From JAVBNU01 sp031551265 (lineage in GTDB: Bacteria > Cyanobacteriota > Vampirovibrionia > Gastranaerophilales > Gastranaerophilaceae): a DNA stretch of 34,543 nt. The stretch is from NCBI GenBank assembly GCA_031551265.1, contig JAVBNU010000031.1, positions 1-34,543 of the forward strand, written 5' to 3'. The stretch's first letter is position 1. Each line of letters starts with the position of its first letter. Made by a program: the position numbers and the translations under genes. The notes under the pieces were generated by a model. It was not told the origin of the DNA. It saw nothing but the letters and a program-made list of their open reading frames with translations, and did not search any database. Shown in pieces: positions 29,005-34,543 of the stretch.

Positions 29005-30177
29005 TCAAAGAATCTTGTGTATTTCATTTAAATATCGTTCCTTTGCGAATTTTTTCGTGAATAATTCAAGACAATTTTTGCGCATACTTGAATATTCTTC
29101 ATTTGATAACCCTTCCATTTTTGTGATGGACGCAATCAAATCATTTGCATTTCCGGATTCGAAAACGTAGCCTGTATCGTTAACCAGTATCATTTCAGGG
29201 GTACCGCCTGTGTTTGAGCCGATAACAGGAGTTCCGAGATTATACGCCTCTGCAACTGCAAGCGTAGCCGGTTCGTGCCACTGAGACGGGACAAGAATAG
29301 CTTTTGCGGCCGCTATTATTTCTGCCTGTTCGCGCCCTGATTTAAATCCTAAAAAATTCACGTTATTAATCTGATTTTGTCTTACGTACTCTTTTAATTC
29401 ACTCTCCTGCTCACCTGTGCCCATAATGTTCAAGCGCAAATTTGGCAGTTGTTGAAAAGCTTCCAGTAAAGTTTTTATTCCTTTTTCTTCTGATAACCTG
29501 CCCATATACAAGTAATCTCCGGCATGGTCAGCAAAATCGAAAACAGGAATATCAGTAATTTTTTCGATGAAATTATAAATAGTGTAAATTCTATCGGGCT
29601 GAATACCAACTGCAATGTGTTTTTGTCTCACAAACTCCGAAACAGCGATATAGTGGTTGATTCGTCGTTTGTAGAACATATCAAAAACGATCATATTCAG
29701 GTATTTGATGAATGTATAGGCAAAACTGTTTTTCCAACATTTGTTGAAAAGACCCCTAAGCTTATTTCTCTCACATTTCTTGCATAGTCCGGCTTTGTTC
29801 ATCAGGCCGTTCATGCACATAATATGGTAGTTGTGCAAATATTTATAAATAGGGATTTTATTATCCAAAAGAACTTTGTAAACGCTGTTAGAGACTAGTG
29901 GAAATGCATTATGAATAATTGCAAAATCTACTCTGTTTTTTTCTAAAATATTTTTTATGTCTTTAGTCGTTTGCGGGTTGAAAATTGAGCCAAAAGCTAG
30001 GTGAATTTTTTTGAAAAAAGAAGCTTCGCTAATTTCACTATTTCGTCTGAAATATTTTATAGTTTTAATATTGTTTTCAGATAGCAAATCAGCAATAGTT
30101 TCAGCCATTTTGGTTTCGCCGCCATGTACGAGGTAATCGTTGTGAACAACAAGACAGGTTATATCAGTAGTCCTCAT
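29005..30177 (-). CDS. family-4 glycosyltransferase
   Basis: The 390-residue GT-B retaining glycosyltransferase has an N-terminal domain with the GGETKMAETIADLL loop and a cysteine cluster (CMNGLMNKAGLCKKCERNK to FNKCWKN) often seen in capsule GT4 enzymes. The C-terminal donor domain has YLYMGRLSEEKGIKTLLEAF, LNIMGTGEQ, FLGFKSGREQAEIIAAAKAI, VPSQWHEPATLAVAEA (the E-x7-E region) and GTPVIGSNTGGTPEMI. The start at 30177 is supported by AAGGAGAGG ahead of it, placed within the end of the wecG gene; the frame is open further upstream only as overlap. Donor and acceptor are unknown. Confidence 0.88.
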   Translation of the reverse strand: MRTTDITCLVVHNDYLVHGGETKMAETIADLLSENNIKTIKYFRRNSEISEASFFKKIHLAFGSIFNPQTTKDIKNILEKNRVDFAIIHNAFPLVSNSVYKVLLDNKIPIYKYLHNYHIMCMNGLMNKAGLCKKCERNKLRGLFNKCWKNSFAYTFIKYLNMIVFDMFYKRRINHYIAVSEFVRQKHIAVGIQPDRIYTIYNFIEKITDIPVFDFADHAGDYLYMGRLSEEKGIKTLLEAFQQLPNLRLNIMGTGEQESELKEYVRQNQINNVNFLGFKSGREQAEIIAAAKAILVPSQWHEPATLAVAEAYNLGTPVIGSNTGGTPEMILVNDTGYVFESGNANDLIASITKMEGLSNEEYSSMRKNCLELFTKKFAKERYLNEIHKIL

Positions 30178-30179
30178 TC

Positions 30180-30947
30180 TCAGGCCTCTCCTTTGGCAAT
30201 TAGCCATAAAAATTTGGTGTTCGTTACGAAGTAGCGCATGAAGAGTCTTTTCGGCTCTTGAATCAGTCTGAAAAGCCACCCTAAGCACAGTTTGTTCATC
30301 CAATCAGGTACAGCTTTTATGTTGCCTGCTTCAAAATCAAAAACAGCACCAACTCCAAGCATAAACGCGTTAATCTTACTTTTATGAGCGAACATCCAGC
30401 GCTCTTGCTTAGGTGCGCCAAGCCCGACCCACACAAAATCTGCCTGACTGTCATTTATCATTTTTGTAATCGTTTCATCCTCCTCCAACGTCAACTCACG
30501 AAAAGGCGGGGAGTAATAACCGACAATCTCGGCGTTCGGATATTTATCGGGTAATTTCCCTTTCAAAATATCCAAAGTTTTTTCTGTGCTGCCATAGAAA
30601 AAATGCTTATGACGCTTACCGTTACGGTTTTTCATAAGAGCATCAAAAATCATATGACCGGCTATCTGTTGTGAATTTTTTGCGCCTTTTCTTTTCTGTA
30701 TCACCGAAATTGGACGACCATCAGGAAACGCGATAGCACTGCTATTCAGAATATTTTTATAGGCAGGATCATCATACGCCATAATCGTAGTATGGACGTT
30801 TGAGAGCACAGCGTATTGCCCTCTGAGTTCATCAATATGCGTATTTAGGTATTGAGTAGCCGTATTCAGGTCAGCAGCGATATAATTCACACCCAAAATC
30901 GGCTGCACAGGCAAATTTAATAATTGAGATTCTTTTAATTGTTCCAC
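30180..30947 (-). CDS. WecG/TagA/CpsF-family glycosyltransferase
   Basis: This 255-residue membrane-associated GT26 enzyme adds the second sugar (ManNAc or a related sugar) to an undecaprenyl-diphosphate-linked sugar. Signature segments are AVLSNVHTTIMAYDDPAYKN, FPDGRPIS (catalytic Asp region), FFYGSTEKTLDILK, VWVGLGAPKQERWM and LGVGAVFDFEAGN, then the amphipathic C-terminus LCLGWLFRLIQEPKRLFMRY, which holds it to the membrane. It starts with GTG immediately after the stop of the initiating transferase, a tight coupling that fits sequential steps. Confidence 0.93.
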   Translation of the reverse strand: MEQLKESQLLNLPVQPILGVNYIAADLNTATQYLNTHIDELRGQYAVLSNVHTTIMAYDDPAYKNILNSSAIAFPDGRPISVIQKRKGAKNSQQIAGHMIFDALMKNRNGKRHKHFFYGSTEKTLDILKGKLPDKYPNAEIVGYYSPPFRELTLEEDETITKMINDSQADFVWVGLGAPKQERWMFAHKSKINAFMLGVGAVFDFEAGNIKAVPDWMNKLCLGWLFRLIQEPKRLFMRYFVTNTKFLWLIAKGEA

Positions 30948-32318
30948 TTACTTTGCCCTTTTCGTTATTGCTAAGCCGATTGTTTTTAGCAAAATTGCCA
31001 TTTCCCAAAAAATATTTCTATGTTTAATATAGTATAAATCATAGCTTACGCGCTCAGTGGTTGATTCAACGCCGACTACGTGGCCGTTGTGAATTTGCTG
31101 CCAGCCTGCGAGCCCGACAGGAACCCAGTGCCTTCTTGCGTAGTAGCGAACTTCGTCATTATAAATTTTTACATAGTCAGACCACTCCGGCCTTGGGCCG
31201 ACCAAGCTCATATCGCCTTTAATGATGTTAATTACCTGAGGCAATTCATCAAAACGCATTTTTCTAACCCAACGGCAGCCGGGGATTACGCGGCTGTCAG
31301 TATTTTGGTTTGTGTTCTCAAAATTTTGGCTATCTTTTGGCTTATAGTCGTTTATACACATAGTTCTCATTTTGTATATTTCAAACGGTCGTCCGTTGAA
31401 GCCGACTCGAACCTGTTTGAAAATTACAGGGCCTCTGTCATAAATTTTAATCCACGCAGCCACAAGCAGCAGCACAGGGGAATTAATTAATAAAATTAAA
31501 ATACCTGCGATAATATCAATGGCGCGTTTAAAGAATTTATAAAAAGGTCTGTGTGCAGTTCCGAAATTGAACATAAACCATGCCGGCGAAATAGCTTCTA
31601 CAGGGATTTTACCTGTAATTTCTTCATAGAATTCATACATTTTCCAAAAGCTTATTTTTAACGGCACGCATTCTGAAATATCGTATTGTGTTTGATAGTC
31701 GAACATGCCAACCTGCGAGGTGATAACTATATCAATTTTGTTTTGTTTAACTATTTTTATAGCATCGGATGATGTACCAAGAACTTTAATTCCTCTGAAT
31801 TCAAAGTCTCTTTTTTCAGAATCATTTTCAAGAAAACCGATAAGTTTAAATTTCAGCAAAGGGCGCTCGATGATTTCTTTGGCGACCATTTGAGCCGTAA
31901 TGCCAGTACCGAGGATTAGGACGCGCTTATCAGGTTTTATGTATGCGCGAAAAAGATTGAAGCTCGAGCGAAGAGCGATTACAAAGACGTAAAATAGAAC
32001 TATTTCACTCGCTATAAGTTTCAACAAAAGTACAGGAGGATGAATAAGGAAAAAGAGAACAAATAACACGGGCAACGCTGCCAGTACAACACCTTCCAAA
32101 AGCAAATACGACCCGATGCCTCTGAATTTGTACGGGCGAATTTGATAATAGCCCTTTGCGCTTAAAATAAAATGATTGCATAAAACAAAGAGCGCAACTG
32201 CCAAAATACTTACAAAGATGTTTAAACGATAGTAAAATGCCAAAAATCCGACTATTGAAATGCCTCCCACAATATCGCAAACGATTAATGAATTTACGGA
32301 TTTTGATAAAACTCTCAT
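30948..32318 (-). CDS. undecaprenyl-phosphate sugar phosphotransferase (WbaP/WcaJ type)
   Basis: The 456-residue initiating transferase moves a sugar-1-phosphate onto undecaprenyl phosphate. Four N-terminal membrane segments (within residues 10-125) precede a Rossmann-like domain (RVLILGTGITAQMVAKEI). A re-entrant hydrophobic helix near 275-295 leads into the catalytic domain with GPVIFKQVRVGFNGRPFEIY, KMRTM, RKMRFDELPQVINIIKGDMS and LVGPRPEW. It has the full length of the long PHPT family. Shine-Dalgarno AGGAC precedes the ATG. A hairpin around the preceding wzz stop may affect its expression. The sugar specificity (Glc, Gal or other) cannot be read from sequence. Confidence 0.93.
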   Translation of the reverse strand: MRVLSKSVNSLIVCDIVGGISIVGFLAFYYRLNIFVSILAVALFVLCNHFILSAKGYYQIRPYKFRGIGSYLLLEGVVLAALPVLFVLFFLIHPPVLLLKLIASEIVLFYVFVIALRSSFNLFRAYIKPDKRVLILGTGITAQMVAKEIIERPLLKFKLIGFLENDSEKRDFEFRGIKVLGTSSDAIKIVKQNKIDIVITSQVGMFDYQTQYDISECVPLKISFWKMYEFYEEITGKIPVEAISPAWFMFNFGTAHRPFYKFFKRAIDIIAGILILLINSPVLLLVAAWIKIYDRGPVIFKQVRVGFNGRPFEIYKMRTMCINDYKPKDSQNFENTNQNTDSRVIPGCRWVRKMRFDELPQVINIIKGDMSLVGPRPEWSDYVKIYNDEVRYYARRHWVPVGLAGWQQIHNGHVVGVESTTERVSYDLYYIKHRNIFWEMAILLKTIGLAITKRAK

Positions 32319-32350
32319 AAGGTTATGTCCTATGGTTTTTAAATAACATT

Positions 32351-32372
32351 ATGGTGCGCCTTAGCACACCAT
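32351..32372 (-). promoter_or_regulatory. hairpin containing the wzz stop codon
   Basis: On the minus strand ATGGTGTGC and GCGCACCAT form a nine-pair stem (one G-U) whose tetraloop TAAG holds the wzz stop codon. No U-run follows, so it is not a standard terminator. It could modulate ribosome movement or message stability at the wzz/transferase junction. Confidence 0.45.
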
Positions 32373-33692
32373 TTCAACTACATCTTTTTTGTGCAGTTCG
32401 ATTAATAAATTTTTCATTTTTAAATATGATTTGCGCGAAGTTTTGCCGGCTTTTAAAACCAGAACAACATCTTCACTGGCATTCAGATCCTTAACAAACT
32501 CAGGCGACATCTCGGGCTTCAATATGTTTACGTTTTTGAAGTTGCCAAGCTCAGCCAAAAATTTATCATTGTTATCAAACACTACTACACCAACCTTTTT
32601 GGCAGCGTTAGCTAACAAAATAATTTTTAAGTCATCAATATTTTTTAAACCGTAGACTATTTTATCACCCAACATAGAGTATTCAACTTTTGTTCCGAAA
32701 AAATGTTTGAATAATATTACAAACAAATACATAAATATCGTCAGAAAAATTGTTATTAAGGCATTTACTTTCCAGAGAGGGAATGAATATTCAAAATCTT
32801 TTTTCAAAACCGGCTCTTGCAGCACAACCATATTTGAAGAAGCCTCGGACATTTGTTCTACCGATTTAATCCACTCCAAACGCGCTTTAATAGTTTTCAA
32901 TTTTTCCACTTCGGCCGCAAGGCCTACCTCAGCGCGTTTATTGGTCTCATATTGTCTTGAAGCACCAGCCACAACCGTACTTGCTGCGCTGCTGTAGCCT
33001 TTTATTGCAGCCAGAGCCATGATGTTTCCGGCGCCCTGAGTTTCGGGCAACGCTGCTGATCTACCGGCTACTTTGATTAAATTATTCACGTTTGCATATG
33101 TCTCGTTGTACATTTCTTCCAAAAATGCCTTATCCGTGCCCGCTCTTTTCATATTTAATTCATGATTAAGCATCTGATAATTTTTAATTATGGACGCTAA
33201 AACGTTATAAACAGTCTCGGGATTACCAGATGTATATGAAATCTCAACTAAGCCTGTAGTATCGGGCGAGAGTGTTATTTTAATATTATTTCTTAAAAAA
33301 TCCTCAGCCGAAACTAACTCACCCTGTTTTTTACCTTTTTTGTATCGAATATCATTGTCCTTAATGACCTTATCCATGACAAGAGGAGAGCGTATAATAG
33401 CCAAATAAGCAGGTTTGGCCACAAAGTCACTTAACGGTAAACGCGATTCTGTTCCTGCTGTCACAAGAAACGGATTGAACTCAGATAAATTAGTGCTGCT
33501 TGTGTTATTCATCAATAATTCAATTTTTGCAGTGTATTTTTTGGGCAAAAATAACGTCGCACAAATCATCACGAGAGCTATCAGCACAAACACACCCACC
33601 AACAGCAATTTATGTGAATTGAAAGTTGCAAAAATTTTCTTCAAGTCAAAGACCAGAGAATCATCTTTTTCATCAATTAATATAGCATCCAT
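32361..33692 (-). CDS. Wzz-like polysaccharide co-polymerase with kinase-like tail
   Basis: The 443-residue inner-membrane chain-length regulator has transmembrane segments at about 28-49 and 308-330 that bracket a periplasmic domain. The first part (KKYTAKIELLMNN, VISYTSGNPET-like strands) is typical Wzz_N and the rest is helical coiled coil. After the second segment a cytoplasmic domain (331-443) ends DVVLVLKAGKTSRKSYLKMKNLLIEL. This resembles the last part of bacterial tyrosine kinases of the CpsD/Wzc type, but there is no Walker A motif and no Tyr cluster, so it is probably a non-catalytic relic or regulatory domain. It lies second in the visible operon, after the flippase. Confidence 0.82.
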   Translation of the reverse strand: MDAILIDEKDDSLVFDLKKIFATFNSHKLLLVGVFVLIALVMICATLFLPKKYTAKIELLMNNTSSTNLSEFNPFLVTAGTESRLPLSDFVAKPAYLAIIRSPLVMDKVIKDNDIRYKKGKKQGELVSAEDFLRNNIKITLSPDTTGLVEISYTSGNPETVYNVLASIIKNYQMLNHELNMKRAGTDKAFLEEMYNETYANVNNLIKVAGRSAALPETQGAGNIMALAAIKGYSSAASTVVAGASRQYETNKRAEVGLAAEVEKLKTIKARLEWIKSVEQMSEASSNMVVLQEPVLKKDFEYSFPLWKVNALITIFLTIFMYLFVILFKHFFGTKVEYSMLGDKIVYGLKNIDDLKIILLANAAKKVGVVVFDNNDKFLAELGNFKNVNILKPEMSPEFVKDLNASEDVVLVLKAGKTSRKSYLKMKNLLIELHKKDVVEMVC

Positions 33693-33726
33693 ACTTGTAT
33701 ATCCTTTAGTTTAGTTTCGGAAGTAA

Positions 33727-34542
33727 TTATATACTAGCATGTTTGATAGTGGAAGAGAATAATCTATATCTATGAATTAAATAAACTAAACGCAATAGGT
33801 GAAGGACTTTCATGCCCAAAACAAGAAATGCGACATTGTAAATTGATAGTGTTTTAGTGAAATATAATACTAATAAGACGCCAAATTGCAAAATCGCAAA
33901 AACTATTGCCAGCGAATTAATCTGTTTCATGTACCCTAACGCTCCAAGCAAAGGCCACTCAAGGAAAACAGCCGGAATAGCCAACGCTAGCGCACATATC
34001 AAAATACGTAAAATATTTGTGGCCACTATCATACCTTGTCCGAACAATAGTATAACTATATTCTCCGAAAACACAAACATTAATGCACAAACACACGTGC
34101 TAAGTACGGTCACACCTATAAATATTTTTTTATAAAAATTGACATTTCGTTTATCGGACATGTACGGGTAAAATGCAGTCGTAAGTGGAATAATAGCCTG
34201 CATAGAGACCTGATACAGCTTATCCGCAGCGGCATAACAGCCAAGCATAACTTTAGAAACATTGAATCCTAAAAAAACCATGTTCATTTGCCCGAGCGAC
34301 GTAAACAACGCCGAAACAAAGAACGGAGCGCCAGTTTGCAGTTGAGACAGTATTGTACCGAGAGGCTGTGGTGAAAAATTTATATTAAATTTGGATTTCA
34401 TTATGTATAAATATATCGGAAACATTATACATGCCGGCACTGCGCCTATAAAATTAGCATATATGTAGTCCGCAGGTGTTTTTATAAAACAAAAAACCAT
34501 AACAACATAGACTAATTTAGAAAATAAATTTATGACCGACAC
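33727..34542 (-). CDS. Wzx-like polysaccharide flippase, C-terminal part
   Basis: At least 271 residues of a polytopic membrane protein of the MOP/MATE-like polysaccharide exporter superfamily; the gene runs off the window, so its start is not seen. Regular hydrophobic segments recur every 25-35 residues, with the family-like stretches GAPFFVSALFTSLGQMNMVF, MLGCYAAADKLYQVSMQAII (then PLTTAFYPYMS) and VLLFGQGM-like loops. It would flip undecaprenyl-diphosphate-linked repeat units to the periplasm. It is the most upstream visible gene of the minus-strand polysaccharide operon, 34 bases before wzz. Confidence 0.85.
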   Translation of the reverse strand: MSVINLFSKLVYVVMVFCFIKTPADYIYANFIGAVPACIMFPIYLYIMKSKFNINFSPQPLGTILSQLQTGAPFFVSALFTSLGQMNMVFLGFNVSKVMLGCYAAADKLYQVSMQAIIPLTTAFYPYMSDKRNVNFYKKIFIGVTVLSTCVCALMFVFSENIVILLFGQGMIVATNILRILICALALAIPAVFLEWPLLGALGYMKQINSLAIVFAILQFGVLLVLYFTKTLSIYNVAFLVLGMKVLHLLRLVYLIHRYRLFSSTIKHASI

Positions 34543-34543
34543 T

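Overview
The window is a low-GC (by eye about 38-40%) bacterial chromosome segment. It most resembles a gut-associated non-photosynthetic cyanobacterial relative (Vampirovibrionia/Melainabacteria, Gastranaerophilales type). This is an inference from an OprB-type outer-membrane porin in an AT-rich genome, a polysaccharide locus, oxygen-sensitive acyl-CoA dehydratase activase chemistry, and dispersed GTAGG-tagged hairpin repeats of a style I also associate with cyanobacterial genomes. No rRNA or other phylogenetic marker is present, so the assignment is moderate only. Most genes have Shine-Dalgarno sites, and sigma70-like promoters (TTGNNN, 16-18 bp, TAAAAT/TATAAT) are visible in several places.

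Region 1 (1-9242) is mixed housekeeping and accessory DNA. It holds a small Met-rich protein, a HEAT-repeat protein, a 2-hydroxyacyl-CoA dehydratase activase interrupted by one in-frame TAG, a family-4 uracil-DNA glycosylase, two paralogous zinc medium-chain dehydrogenases, a short ribosome-hibernation factor, an unrecognised 365-residue protein, a YgiW-type OB-fold protein, a Bcp peroxiredoxin, tRNA-Leu(UAG), and a zinc-ribbon/Gly-rich protein. The intergenic spaces at 1-318, 2990-3327, 5373-5730 and 8329-8535 are packed with palindromic repeats.

Region 2 (9266-22009) starts with an OprB porin and continues with a complete but unusual chemosensory cluster. MCP, CheR and CheD are on the plus strand. 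Facing them on the minus strand are CheY-CheX-CheX'-CheA-CheW. Behind those, also minus, are a CheW with a nested zinc-binding CZB domain, CheB, a degenerate HD-GYP-like protein, a FliY/FliN-like C-ring protein and a TPR protein. Several enzymes carry lesions at key residues: CheD has Gly for the catalytic Cys, CheX' has Lys for Asn in ExxN, and the HD-GYP-like protein lacks the HD pair. The receptor has no periplasmic sensor. No flagellar structural genes lie in the window. I read this as a rewired chemosensory system whose sensory input may sit partly in the CheW-CZB adaptor.

Region 3 (22114-34543) is a surface-polysaccharide locus of Wzx/Wzy type. Reading down the minus strand it has a flippase (cut by the window edge), Wzz-like co-polymerase, initiating sugar phosphotransferase, WecG/TagA transferase, GT4 transferase, Wzy-like polymerase/ligase, GDP-mannose 4,6-dehydratase and GDP-L-fucose synthase. 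Two tandem GT2 paralogues on the plus strand and one further minus-strand glycosyltransferase lie between this operon and the chemosensory cluster. The product probably contains a GDP-L-fucose-derived sugar.
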